NCBI GenBank assembly: GCA_029945945.1
Contig: JAQSDM010000007.1
Span: 1-64,000, forward strand
Origin: Algoriphagus sp.
Lineage (GTDB): Bacteria > Bacteroidota > Bacteroidia > Cytophagales > Cyclobacteriaceae
Length of the DNA stretch: 64,000 bases
Direction: 5' to 3'
Translations under genes and position numbers: made by a program
Notes under the pieces: model-generated
Databases searched by the model: none
What the model was told of the DNA's origin: nothing
The model's input: only the letters and a program-made list of their open reading frames with translations
In this document: positions 18,247-27,170 of the stretch, in pieces
Layout of the letters: each line of letters starts with the position of its first letter
Position numbering within the stretch: the first letter of the stretch is position 1

Positions 18247-18293
18247 AAAAAAGGTGCTCCGATAAATCCTTGGTATTAAAAACGACAACCTTT

Positions 18294-18986
18294 ATGAAAA
18301 AAAGCTATATCAGCGGGACTGAAATCCCAAAAGGTGAAGAAGTCAAAGGTCAGGATATCAGAGAAGGTATTTTTAATCTGATACGATCTTACTTTCCCGA
18401 TTTTAATAAAGTCGACTACATTTCAAATACTGAATTAAACCAGTATAGACGTCTGTATTTGACTTCGTTGATCACTCAGGAGAAAGGGGAACTGGCAGTT
18501 ATTGACAGAGATGTAATGGAGGCCATAAAAAACAACTCCATCCTTTCTGAAAATATTCAGGATGAAATAGAAGGCCAACTTACCACAGGCCAAAAACTTG
18601 CTGACAAAATTGCGGAATTTGGAGGTAGCTGGACTTTTATCATCACATTTTTCTCATTCATTTTAATCTGGATGTTGGTTAATATTTGGTTGTTAGCGAC
18701 TAAACCATTTGACCCATTTCCATTCATTTTACTGAATCTTATTCTTTCGTGTCTTGCAGCCATCCAAGCTCCCATCATAATGATGAGCCAAAATAGACAA
18801 GAACAAAAGGACAGACAGCGAGGTGAACATGATTATAAAATAAACCTGAAAGCTGAACTTGAAATCAAGTTGTTGAGTGAAAAAATTGACCACTTACTTG
18901 TTCATCAAAATAAAAAACTGTTGGAAATTCAAGAAGTTCAAACAGACTATTTGGAGGATCTCATGAGAGAAATTAAGAAAAAATGA
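18294..18986 (+). CDS. DUF1003 membrane protein
   Basis: From the ATG at 18294 the protein has 230 residues; a TTG start at 18270 is less likely. The DUF1003 core is present: two membrane helices at about 113-135 and 142-164, with the conserved DPFPFILLNL between them and AIQAPIIMMSQNRQ after the second, then a charged coiled-coil tail (about 180-230). The function of the family is not firmly known. It overlaps the next small membrane-protein gene by 4 nt (ATGA), so the two are made together and may form a complex. Confidence 0.85.
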   Translation: MKKSYISGTEIPKGEEVKGQDIREGIFNLIRSYFPDFNKVDYISNTELNQYRRLYLTSLITQEKGELAVIDRDVMEAIKNNSILSENIQDEIEGQLTTGQKLADKIAEFGGSWTFIITFFSFILIWMLVNIWLLATKPFDPFPFILLNLILSCLAAIQAPIIMMSQNRQEQKDRQRGEHDYKINLKAELEIKLLSEKIDHLLVHQNKKLLEIQEVQTDYLEDLMREIKKK

Positions 18987-19339
18987 AATTAGAAAACCTG
19001 AAACAAAAAGTAACACCCTTTCCCCATTTTCTGGTCAGAGTAGCTAGATACGGTTTTTTTTCGTTAATCTTAATCTTGTTTTCAGTAATAATTGGCACGA
19101 TAGGTTATCATTATTTTGGCCAAATTTCATGGTTAGACAGCTTTCACATGGCTTGCATGATCCTCACCGGAATGGGTCCTGTAGTTGAAATGACTACTCC
19201 CACCTCAAAAATATATTCATCGTTTTATGCCTTGTACAGTGGAATAGCTTTTTTAAGTATAACAGCTGTCTTTTTTGCACCGATCATTCATCGACTTCTG
19301 CATATTTTACATGTAGAAAATGAAGATAACGGAGGCTGA
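18983..19339 (+). CDS. Small two-helix, pore-loop-like membrane protein
   Basis: The 118-residue protein has TM1 at about 24-46, a short amphipathic re-entrant-like segment with TGMGP at 62-66, and TM2 at about 77-103, the topology of 2-TM potassium channels. The TGMGP differs from the canonical TVGYG filter, so ion conduction and selectivity are open. The C-terminal tail is short and charged. It is translationally coupled to the DUF1003 protein upstream. It could also be a non-conducting relative that kept the fold. Confidence 0.7.
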   Translation: MKLENLKQKVTPFPHFLVRVARYGFFSLILILFSVIIGTIGYHYFGQISWLDSFHMACMILTGMGPVVEMTTPTSKIYSSFYALYSGIAFLSITAVFFAPIIHRLLHILHVENEDNGG

Positions 19340-19485
19340 AAAATTAAATAACCGCAAAAGAATTCATTATACCCGTGTTTAGAGAACCATAAATCCTGAG
19401 TTAGCATCCTGTTTTGAATCTTTAAAACAGAGAATAAAAGCCGATAAAGGATAAAAAATGCTTCGTTATTTTTTATTTTTATTCG

Positions 19486-19857
19486 ATGATGAATCCCAAA
19501 CCAACCTCCGTTGAAGAGTACTTCAGCTGGTTTCCACAGGAAATCCGGGAAAAGCTGGAATTGGTCCGTCAGACCATTCGTGAAGCAGTGCCGGAAGCCA
19601 AAGAAGTCATCAGCTACCATATGCCGGCCTTCAAGACAAAAGAAGTTTTGGTCTATTATGCAGCGACGAAAAATCACCTCGGCTTCTACCCCACCAACGG
19701 CCCGGTGATAGAGTTTAAAAAGGAATTAGCTGCTTTTAAAACTTCGAAAGGAGCAATTCAGATCCCTTACGATCAGCCTGTACCGGTGAAGTTGATTGCA
19801 GATATCGCTAAGTTTCGATTTTTTCAGGTGGAAGAAAAAAAGAGTTCCAAGAGTTAA
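19486..19857 (+). CDS. DUF1801 / YdhG-like protein
   Basis: The 123-residue cytosolic protein shows the DUF1801 pattern: SVEEYFSWFP, LELVRQTIREAVPEAKEVISYHMPAFK, a lone central VLVYYAATKNHLGFYP strand pair, and KGAIQIPYDQPVP near the C-terminus. Members have been called iron chaperones by analogy with frataxin-like folds, but the function is not proven. Two ATGs are adjacent (19486 and 19489). It stands alone. Confidence 0.85.
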   Translation: MMNPKPTSVEEYFSWFPQEIREKLELVRQTIREAVPEAKEVISYHMPAFKTKEVLVYYAATKNHLGFYPTNGPVIEFKKELAAFKTSKGAIQIPYDQPVPVKLIADIAKFRFFQVEEKKSSKS

Positions 19858-20065
19858 ACTCGTCCCAATTCAAAGAAATTACAAGCCTTAGCAAGCCCCT
19901 TCTGACAAACTTTTTATAGAGATTTATCCTTTCCGGGACTGATGATAAATGTCATAGATTTTTAATTCTGATCGATGTAAATTGAAGAATAGACTTTTAA
20001 AAAGAATCGATAGCGGTTTTCTTTTTACTGATTTAATCGAATTCTAACACTAAAAACCAACTAAA

Positions 20066-20449
20066 ATGGAAAAGATCAAAAAAATTACAGAATTGCATGA
20101 GGAGCATAAAATCTGGTTAAACAAGCTACTCTTCTACGAAGATGAACTCATCATCATGGCGGGTAGGATCGCTGAGATTGAAAAAAAGAACTCCTCAGAT
20201 GAAGTCTTGGCTATGGTTGACCATTTTCAAAATCAGCTCGTCATCCAAAAAGAACAGATTGATATTCTAAAGCATGACATAAAAAGTCATGAATTATTTC
20301 TGGAGGGTGCAATCATTAAGCATCATGATTCAATTGATGCTGAAAAATTTACTGACCATAATAAGCACCGGGAAAGTATTGTAGTCTTTGAGAAAATTTT
20401 TAATGAATTGCGTGCCGAACTGATCCAATTTCTGTCAAAGTGGATGTGA
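20066..20449 (+). CDS. Hypothetical coiled-coil protein
   Basis: The 127-residue protein is almost entirely helical and charged, with no signal peptide or membrane helix. Heptad-like stretches run through residues 1-60 and 85-125. I recognise no family. The acidic, His-rich middle (HDIKSHELFLEGAIIKHHD) could bind a metal. Its last 15 nt overlap the convergent Gcr-like gene. The 208-nt gap before it holds nothing I can name. Confidence 0.65.
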   Translation: MEKIKKITELHEEHKIWLNKLLFYEDELIIMAGRIAEIEKKNSSDEVLAMVDHFQNQLVIQKEQIDILKHDIKSHELFLEGAIIKHHDSIDAEKFTDHNKHRESIVVFEKIFNELRAELIQFLSKWM

Positions 20450-22459
20450 TTCTTCAGGGAGATCCAGTGGAGTTTTAGGTGTCTTTGGAGGAAAGAAGAA
20501 CTGCCAGGGCTTTAGCGCAAACCACGCAAGCAATATTTTGAAAAGCTCATTTCTCTGATTAAAACTGACTCCTCTGGACTTTGTCGCTACAAAAATTGCC
20601 AGAGAAAAACTCACCAGAAAATTCATCAATCCGATAAGCACAATTCCCAAAATGGTGATTCCTATTTCATATTGGGACAATTGATCGCCCACAGAAACGA
20701 AGGCCAACCCAAAGTTTGCCGAGGCAAAAGTGATGTGCCTGATATCAAGGGGAAGTCCGAGGATGATTCCAATCGTCCCCATGCAACCCAGGAAAATGCC
20801 AAGGAAAAAATTACCTGCAAGATTTCCCAAATTTGAATCCAGGTATTCACTGAAATTATCAGTTCTTCTTTTGCCCAAAAACCTATTCAAAAACTTGTGC
20901 TTCCTAATCCGCTGGGGAATCTTGTTGTAAACACTTTTATTATCATAATATCCAGAAATCAACCCGGCTAAGAACAAAAACACTCCAGCAATTCCAGCAT
21001 GGAAAATTGCATAACTGTGGAAAGGATCCAGCTCATGGATCAATTTCATTGCCTTTTCAGGTCCGGCTATCTGTCCTCCTGACAAGTAATTATAACCCCA
21101 GGCAACCAGAAAAGCCACCGGGAAAGCAACCAACACGTTGCCGACAAATGCGATAAACTGGGAACGGGAGAGTTTAACAATCACTTCGGCAAGGTTTTGT
21201 AATGCCTCCGACTTTGTTTTGGTTGTTTCATCCAAGGCAGCGGCCAACTTTGAAGCAGTCATGGCCGGCTGTTTGGTAGCCAGTGTGGAATGAGAAATAT
21301 GAATCCCGATGAATCCCAACGAATAATTCATACTGTATAAAACCGCCTCGCCAAAAAGCGGAAGCTTCAGATAGTAAATCAGTACTTTTATTATTGAAAG
21401 AAATCCGACAATAAACCCCCCTCCCATGGAAGATAAAAGCATACTCCACCATTCCTTCGTGGTATTCGCTATGTAATGCTCCCCGGTTTTGCCGGCATGC
21501 TCAGTGACTTGAAAAGCAAGTGATTTGATATTGTTTTCAAAGTGCTCGCTCAGCGAATTCTTTTGATTTTCGGCCTGAACCAGATTTTTAAACAGTTCGA
21601 GCTCAACTCTGAACGGTGTCTTCTCAGGAGAGTTCACTACTAATCTTAAGAGCGTTCGGAGCCGATCTATATTTTGATTGAGTCGTGAAAGCAAATATGT
21701 CAGATACAGGTCCGCCCCATACTTTCTCTTATTTTTTCGGATGACCAGACTGAAATCCGAACACTGATTCAGCATGACCAGAATTTGCTTGTAATCCGGA
21801 TTTTGATCCGATCGATCAAAATCATCAAGGCTTTGAATATGATCCAGGTAAGCAAAAATATCCTTGTTCTGAACCATAAAAGGAGAATCGTACTCCTCCA
21901 ATTCAGGAAGTTTAGACAGGATTTCTTGCTCCAGTCCCAAAGCTCCCACTCGCTGAGAGAGAACCAAGATGCTGTTTATTAACTGACCAAACACTACATC
22001 CGCCGGATCCAAGTCGTCAACTTCCTTCAGCCCCAGCTCCTGAAATAAAGAAATCCAATCCTCGTAAGGAATTTCATTGATCCAGAGGTAATCCCAGGAT
22101 TTGTGAAAGATTTCATTGAATGCGCCAGTATGATCCGAATCTTCATAGGCTCTTGGTAAAATCCTTGAATTTATTCTTTCAGAAGCTTCCGTGAAAAAGC
22201 CCTTATTGGTTAAAATCCCGGAGTTGGTAAAAAGTGGAACAAGATGTCTGGAATGAAGAAAATGGTTAAAATAAAGCTTCAGCGTTTCCTTTTCCCATTG
22301 GTGTTTTTGCAAAATCTGAATCAGGGCCTTTAGATTTTCACTTGCCTGCTTCAGATTTTTCTTCGGAGGTCTTATTGCATCTACGATCCGTACCAATCCT
22401 TCTGCAGAAGATGGATCGGGATTGTCTTTAAGACCTTGAATAATATCTAAAAACTTCAT
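20435..22459 (-). CDS. Gcr / 'site-specific recombinase' family membrane protein
   Basis: The 674-residue protein matches the family named after the gonococcal crossover gene (PF10136 type): a soluble helical N-terminal half of about 330 residues, then about six membrane segments between about 355 and 650 (for example MLLSSMGGGFIVGFLSII, FIAFVGNVLVAFPVAFLV, FFLGIFLGCMGTIGIILG). Despite the family name there is no recombinase catalytic motif; a membrane role is more likely. No mobile-element context is present. The 222 nt upstream (22460-22681) show no gene. Confidence 0.75.
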   Translation of the reverse strand: MKFLDIIQGLKDNPDPSSAEGLVRIVDAIRPPKKNLKQASENLKALIQILQKHQWEKETLKLYFNHFLHSRHLVPLFTNSGILTNKGFFTEASERINSRILPRAYEDSDHTGAFNEIFHKSWDYLWINEIPYEDWISLFQELGLKEVDDLDPADVVFGQLINSILVLSQRVGALGLEQEILSKLPELEEYDSPFMVQNKDIFAYLDHIQSLDDFDRSDQNPDYKQILVMLNQCSDFSLVIRKNKRKYGADLYLTYLLSRLNQNIDRLRTLLRLVVNSPEKTPFRVELELFKNLVQAENQKNSLSEHFENNIKSLAFQVTEHAGKTGEHYIANTTKEWWSMLLSSMGGGFIVGFLSIIKVLIYYLKLPLFGEAVLYSMNYSLGFIGIHISHSTLATKQPAMTASKLAAALDETTKTKSEALQNLAEVIVKLSRSQFIAFVGNVLVAFPVAFLVAWGYNYLSGGQIAGPEKAMKLIHELDPFHSYAIFHAGIAGVFLFLAGLISGYYDNKSVYNKIPQRIRKHKFLNRFLGKRRTDNFSEYLDSNLGNLAGNFFLGIFLGCMGTIGIILGLPLDIRHITFASANFGLAFVSVGDQLSQYEIGITILGIVLIGLMNFLVSFSLAIFVATKSRGVSFNQRNELFKILLAWFALKPWQFFFPPKTPKTPLDLPEESHPL

Positions 22460-22681
22460 TTCTTTTTAATAGGCCTGTTTTTCGTTCTGAGCTGCAAAGC
22501 TTGAAAAAAACCAGGAAGTCAAATTCACCTGATTCACATTCAAAATATCCAGGAAACAAGAAGTGAAAAGTATGCTTTGCAAAAACGAGTCCCATTTAGC
22601 AGTAACTTCAAACCATCTTATATACGAATCAATTCCTTTTGTTGCAAAATAAGAACTTGTTCGAATGCAAGCCTCTAAAAG

Positions 22682-24160
22682 CTAAGCTTCTAAATCCAGA
22701 GTTTTGTCAACTTGCCGGGGAATATCCTCGAGGTAATGGCTCACATAAACCAGAGTAATCGGACTGAACTCCAAAATTTTCTCAACGGTAACCCGGAAAA
22801 GTCTTCTTTGAAACTCATCCATGCCTTGCGAAGCTTCATCCAAAATCAACAACTCTGGCATTTTGATAAGAGCCCGTGCCAATAATGTCCAGCGCTGATG
22901 TTCCAAAGAAAGTCGGTTCAAAGGGATTTCAGCAAGATTTTCAAGTTGGAAAAGCTTAAGCCATTCTCCCGCCAAGGCTTCCTGTTCCGGAGTTACTTTT
23001 TTGAACAATCCGATCGTATCAAACAGACCTGATAGAATCACTTTTCTGCACGTTTGATTTGCAGGGAAATAGCGACTGAGTTCAGGTGCTACAAACCCGG
23101 TCGGACGCTTCACCTCCCAGATGCTTTCGCCGGATCCGCGCTTTCTGTCAAAAAGCCAAAAATTCTGCGAATATGCTTGTGGGTTTTCTCCAATCAAAAG
23201 ACTAAGTAAGGTTGACTTTCCTGAGCCATTTGCACCTTTGAGCAACCAATGCTCTCCTGGTTTTACTTCCCAGTTCAGATTCTTCAGGATTTGCTTTTGA
23301 CCATAACCGATACTTACTGATTCCATTTTTATCATGGATTCTCTCTGAGGAAGTGATATAGGCAAAAGTCTCTTGAGCAGATCCCAGTCCAATGATGGCA
23401 CGGAAGTGGGTTTTTCAGAAAGATGATATTCTGCAGAGAGCCAGGTTTGACCGATTCCCGATTGATTTAACCTGCCCACATGGGTGATCCCTTCCGGGAT
23501 TTCATTTGCTGAAGTAGTCAATACTACATGCATACCCTCAGCAATCAGTACTTTCAGGAAATCTCCAAATTCCTGTCGGCTTTTGATATCCAGTCCGGTC
23601 ATCGGTTGATCCATCAGGAAAATCCCGGGCTGTCGCATCAGTCCCAGCGCCAAAGCCAATCTTCGGGTTTCCCCGTTGGAAAGTTTTAAAAGTGATTTAT
23701 TCAGCAAATGCTCCAGTCGAAGAAGATTAACGACTTTTTCAAGCGTCCATGGGCCGGAAACTTTGGGTTTGTCCAGTAAGAGATATTCCCTAACGCTGGA
23801 AGTTTCTTCAGATTCGGAGGAGTTGAAACGTTGTTGAAAATAGAAGTTTTGCTGATGAGAGCGATTTCTGAATTCATACCTCTGAGATACATAGGACATG
23901 AGATCCCGAAAACTGTGAACCTCCCCTGCCTGATTTTTTTCAGAAATGTAGGCCGATGCAAATGGCCTGTTGATTTCTCCTTTTGAAACAACAGTATTTC
24001 CACGCAATGTCTCTAAAAATGCCGTTAGTTCTCGGCCCGAATCACCTATAATTGCCCATTGTTGACCTTTTTCCCAATCAAAATCTAATGACTCAAATGC
24101 CTGTTGCCCTTTGAATTGGACATGAGCTTTGCGGACTGAAATGAGTATTTCGGGTTTCAA
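22682..24160 (-). CDS. Tandem ABC ATPase (ModF-like) with one degenerate and one intact site
   Basis: This soluble protein contains two ABC nucleotide-binding domains in one chain. Numbered from the TTG at 24160, domain 1 has a degenerate Walker A GDSGRELT (39-46, Lys replaced), signature LSNGE (160-164), Walker B FLMDQP (Gln for catalytic Glu, 181-186), and TTSANE in place of the H-loop. Domain 2 has an intact GANGSGKST (309-317), a degenerate signature LSLEH (417-421), LILDEAS (438-444) and His475. There is no ATG near the start; the frame is open to a TTG at 24229, so the N-terminus is uncertain. No permease gene adjoins it. Related ModF/PhrA proteins are of uncertain role. Confidence 0.85.
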   Translation of the reverse strand: MKPEILISVRKAHVQFKGQQAFESLDFDWEKGQQWAIIGDSGRELTAFLETLRGNTVVSKGEINRPFASAYISEKNQAGEVHSFRDLMSYVSQRYEFRNRSHQQNFYFQQRFNSSESEETSSVREYLLLDKPKVSGPWTLEKVVNLLRLEHLLNKSLLKLSNGETRRLALALGLMRQPGIFLMDQPMTGLDIKSRQEFGDFLKVLIAEGMHVVLTTSANEIPEGITHVGRLNQSGIGQTWLSAEYHLSEKPTSVPSLDWDLLKRLLPISLPQRESMIKMESVSIGYGQKQILKNLNWEVKPGEHWLLKGANGSGKSTLLSLLIGENPQAYSQNFWLFDRKRGSGESIWEVKRPTGFVAPELSRYFPANQTCRKVILSGLFDTIGLFKKVTPEQEALAGEWLKLFQLENLAEIPLNRLSLEHQRWTLLARALIKMPELLILDEASQGMDEFQRRLFRVTVEKILEFSPITLVYVSHYLEDIPRQVDKTLDLEA

Positions 24161-24372
24161 ATGAATCAATAATTGAAAATCAACAGTTAAGAAAAGTGCC
24201 CTTCGGGAGCCATCCTCATAGATAATCAATTTATATCAAACCTCTTTTACCTCAATTATCGATTAATTGAAAATTTTACCGGAATCAAATTTGGTGGAGT
24301 TCTTAAAAAAATCCTTCTCAGCCTGATGCATCGAAAAAATGGTTGGAGGGAGGAAATCTTTAAACAAAGAAA

Positions 24373-24415
24373 CCCTGCTTCGCTCCAGTCAACAAAAGAC
24401 TAAGGCCAAGCAGGG
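24373..24415 (-). terminator. Terminator after the 24451-24921 gene
   Basis: On the minus strand, CCCTGCTT pairs with AAGCAGGG around an inner AGTC/GACT stem, followed by a T-rich stretch. It lies 36 nt after the stop of the small exported protein. Confidence 0.6.
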
Positions 24416-24450
24416 CTATCTAATTTTAAATTCAGGTATTCTATTCGAAA

Positions 24451-24921
24451 TTAGAATTCCCCGATGAATGGCAATTGCTGTTGCATTGCATTTCTGATCG
24501 TGTTGTGAATATAGGTATCGATCTGAAGGAATTTAGTAGCATTCAGAGCCGAAGTCGCTTTTTTAAACTTCTTATAATACGTTGAATGAAGTTTGGCTAA
24601 TGCAGCATCATTTTTCAAAGATCTGTTTGCCAGCGCATCAGCTTCGGCTTCTCCAAGCTGCGAATAAGTCTCCAGATAATCATTGATAATTTTGATACGC
24701 TCTCTTCCGAGTTCCTGTCTGGCAGTTTCATATTCTTCATAGACGGTCCAGAATGCCGGAGCCATCGTTTCAGGAAGTTCCATTAAAGCCTCAACAATCA
24801 TCTTCTTGTCTTTACCAAATGCTTCCTGAACCATCGTGATTTCGTCGTCGATAGTTTGAGCAAAAGAAGAACCGATGTTGATGGTAAATACGCTCAGGAT
24901 AAGTAGTAATATTTTTTTCAT
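24451..24921 (-). CDS. Exported helical protein, unknown function
   Basis: The 156-residue protein has a clear signal peptide (MKKILLLILSVFTINIGSSFAQ) and a mature part predicted to be all helix, rich in Glu, Ala and Lys. Its pattern (PETMAPAFWTVYEEYETAR, LGRERIKIINDYLETYS) resembles Spy/CpxP-like periplasmic helical proteins in general style, but I cannot assign it to a family. It stands alone between two gaps and has a terminator downstream. Confidence 0.75.
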   Translation of the reverse strand: MKKILLLILSVFTINIGSSFAQTIDDEITMVQEAFGKDKKMIVEALMELPETMAPAFWTVYEEYETARQELGRERIKIINDYLETYSQLGEAEADALANRSLKNDAALAKLHSTYYKKFKKATSALNATKFLQIDTYIHNTIRNAMQQQLPFIGEF

Positions 24922-25095
24922 TTTTTCAGTGTTTTTAAGGGTTATAAAATTGAGGAAAGGTTACTAGTTAAACTTCAATTGCTTGATTAAAATGGTTTAG
25001 AATCAACTTGTCCAATATTTTGGAAACGAAATTCCAGGCCTTGGAGCATTTAACCAATACTCTTCGGCCCGGAATTAATTTGGGTTTGCAATTTT

Positions 25096-25704
25096 TTAAC
25101 GTTTCATAAAAACGTATCCTAAATTGATAGACAGGTAAGATTGAGCTCCGTCAATTTCTCCTGCATCAAGTCCATAGTTATACTTGACAGCAAGAGAAAC
25201 TCCTGCATTTGTTCCCAGCTCGTAAAACATACCGACCTGTGGCTGAAATGCAAAATTCCAGGAATCTTGATCAAATCTAAATACCCCCATGTCCGTATAC
25301 CTTTCATTAAAAATTGTACCCACTCCTAATCCGATGTATGGATTTAAGCGTTCTTCGGGACTGAAATAATAGTCTGCTGCAAAAAGTATCGGAACAGTAT
25401 TGGCATATCTGAACTGTTTTCCGCTTAGCGATCTGTTATCAAGAGTAAATGTGTCATAAGGTTTTTCTTCAAAGAAAACATTCCAGGAAGTGCTGAAACC
25501 TATACCAACGTTTGGCTTCACCAATTTCCGATAATCAAAGGCGATGCCTCTGAAACTTACATTGGATATATAATCACCCATATCTCCTGTTGGAATTCCT
25601 ACAGAGTATGATGTGGTAGAATAGCTTTGAGCTTGGGCAGATCCCGCAAAAACCAACAAAGCAAATGCTGCAATCAGAAATATATTTTTCATGGCGGAGT
25701 TCAT
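25096..25704 (-). CDS. Outer-membrane beta-barrel protein
   Basis: The 202-residue protein has a signal peptide ending AQA-QS and then alternating aromatic/polar strands typical of a small OMP_b-brl barrel: YIGLGVGTIFNERYT, FAFQPQVGMFYELG, VSLAVKYNYGL, with a C-terminal aromatic/hydrophobic ending LGYVFMKR. The ATG at 25704 overlaps the stop of the DUF4136 gene (TAATG), suggesting coupled translation; the in-frame ATG at 25692 is an alternative. The two exported proteins probably function together at the outer membrane. Confidence 0.82.
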   Translation of the reverse strand: MNSAMKNIFLIAAFALLVFAGSAQAQSYSTTSYSVGIPTGDMGDYISNVSFRGIAFDYRKLVKPNVGIGFSTSWNVFFEEKPYDTFTLDNRSLSGKQFRYANTVPILFAADYYFSPEERLNPYIGLGVGTIFNERYTDMGVFRFDQDSWNFAFQPQVGMFYELGTNAGVSLAVKYNYGLDAGEIDGAQSYLSINLGYVFMKR

Positions 25705-26321
25705 TAATTAAGTTTCAAATAAGGAGACTGGTCAAAAGCCTGGTCGAGCGCATCGATTACCCGATCCACATTTTTCGCTCCTGATGCAAGACCATTTCCC
25801 ACCATAATCCAAGCGGTTTTGGATTGATTGATCGGAGTATCCAAGTTTGGATTTGCCATAGTGATCACCAAAGAACCTACCGTGTAGCTTGAAACATAGT
25901 AGGGCGGGTAATACCATCCCCAACCTCCATAATATCCTCCATACCACCAATTATACCAATAGCTGTAAAACACAGTGGTGGTAGAAATAGCAGCCGGACT
26001 CAAAACCACATCCGGTGTTTTTGAAATATCCACTTTGCTCCAACCATAATTCAGCATATTCTGGTCAATCGCCTGAAGAATCGGCTTGGCATAGACATCC
26101 TTCATGAAAGTATAGGTTGTATCTCCTCCTGAGATTTCTACGTCAGTCACGATCTTGTCCGGCAGGGCATAAGTCTGACTTGTTTGAAAATCATAATCAA
26201 CATCATATGATGTGTAAACAATATCCGTTTCCTCGTAATACTCGGCACCGTCCGGATAGCAGCTCCAAAGTAGGATTCCTGTCAAAGCAGGCAGAAAAAT
26301 CCTGATTAGCGTTTTCTTCAT
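25704..26321 (-). CDS. DUF4136 lipoprotein
   Basis: The 205-residue protein has a lipoprotein signal (PALTGILLWSC). The mature part matches DUF4136: YDFQTSQTYALPDKI, a central region with a Tyr/Trp/Gly-rich insertion (about 119-142, YWYNWWYGGYYGGWGWYYP), and a C-terminal VITMANPN...TAWIMVGNG. Members are thought to sit in the outer membrane; no function is established. It is coupled to the beta-barrel gene. A second, more diverged DUF4136-type protein is at 32239. Confidence 0.85.
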   Translation of the reverse strand: MKKTLIRIFLPALTGILLWSCYPDGAEYYEETDIVYTSYDVDYDFQTSQTYALPDKIVTDVEISGGDTTYTFMKDVYAKPILQAIDQNMLNYGWSKVDISKTPDVVLSPAAISTTTVFYSYWYNWWYGGYYGGWGWYYPPYYVSSYTVGSLVITMANPNLDTPINQSKTAWIMVGNGLASGAKNVDRVIDALDQAFDQSPYLKLN

Positions 26322-26923
26322 GGTAGTTTTGTTTTGCTTAAAATTTAATTTTTGATCGATTAACTTATAGTTGATTTATAAAACCCAATGCGATTTTATT
26401 TAATTTCTTCAAGAATAATTATGATAAAAATCATGTTTCAAAAATTCAACAAAAGGGGGATTTTCAAAGAGAAAAACTAAAATTTTTTGGAAAAAAAATT
26501 TTCAATAATCTTAGTTTTTAAGAATGATAAAATCTTGTAAATTCTATGGTAAGCAATAACCTTTTAGATTTCTCATTGATTTACGGGGACGAAATTAAAT
26601 ATTTATCCAACTCAAAAATAAACGCAGACGTCCAACTTATAAGAGAAGAAAGTCCAATTTTCAACCTCAAAAGGATGGGCGACCTCTTTTCAAAAATGTA
26701 ACTTTAAGGGGTTTTAATTGCGAAGGCTTCCTACAAACTTTCAAAAAAATCAATGAGTCATCAAAGAGGACCGAAATTGGATTCCCTATTATCATCCTTT
26801 CTTGAATCATACTTTTGTTAGTTGCACCCCAGCTAATTTTCATATCGGCTGAAAAAAAAAATCAATCACCTCCCCATTGGTGGGATTAAAAAAGCAATAC
26901 TTCAGCTTTGACGGCAAAAAAAT
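26322..26923. other. AT-rich gene-free stretch
   Basis: I see no recognisable gene or RNA. The only open frame starting with ATG is 51 codons at 26546-26701 (plus), with no family resemblance. Poly-A/T runs are frequent in 26390-26520. The stretch lies downstream of a decayed dtd copy and may contain further unrecognised decay. Confidence 0.5.
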
Positions 26924-27160
26924 TAAACCTTGTTGTAACTATCCATTACGATTGTTCCGGACCGTCATTGACTAGTGCTACTTTCATATCTGCTCCAAGC
27001 TCCCCTGTCCCGATTGGTTTTCCTAATTCAGTTTCCAGGGAAGAAATCATTTTCTAATAAAAGGGAATTGCTATTTCAGGTTTTGCTGCTTTGATGTAGG
27101 AAGGGAGGTTGCTTTTTTTTGTACTGGCATAGAGTGTAAACTGAAAGATGGACAAATTCA
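26924..27160 (-). pseudogene. Truncated, decayed second copy of dtd (3' part)
   Basis: This stretch aligns base by base with the 3' part of the intact dtd (28871 onward), about 85% identical by eye, corresponding to residues of roughly 74-150. The reading frame on the minus strand is broken by a TAG (sense TTTTATTAG where dtd has codons for LYEK) and by a 1-nt deletion in the GGPVT region. The 5' half is absent: the similarity ends about 10 nt before the stop codon of the sulfatase. It forms a direct repeat with the intact gene, with the sulfatase in between. Confidence 0.88.
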
Positions 27161-27170
27161 ATCTTTTGTC

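Noticed and set aside
26546..26701. 51-codon ATG frame in the gene-free stretch
   Set aside because: No family resemblance and no recognisable promoter or signal; it could be chance in AT-rich DNA.
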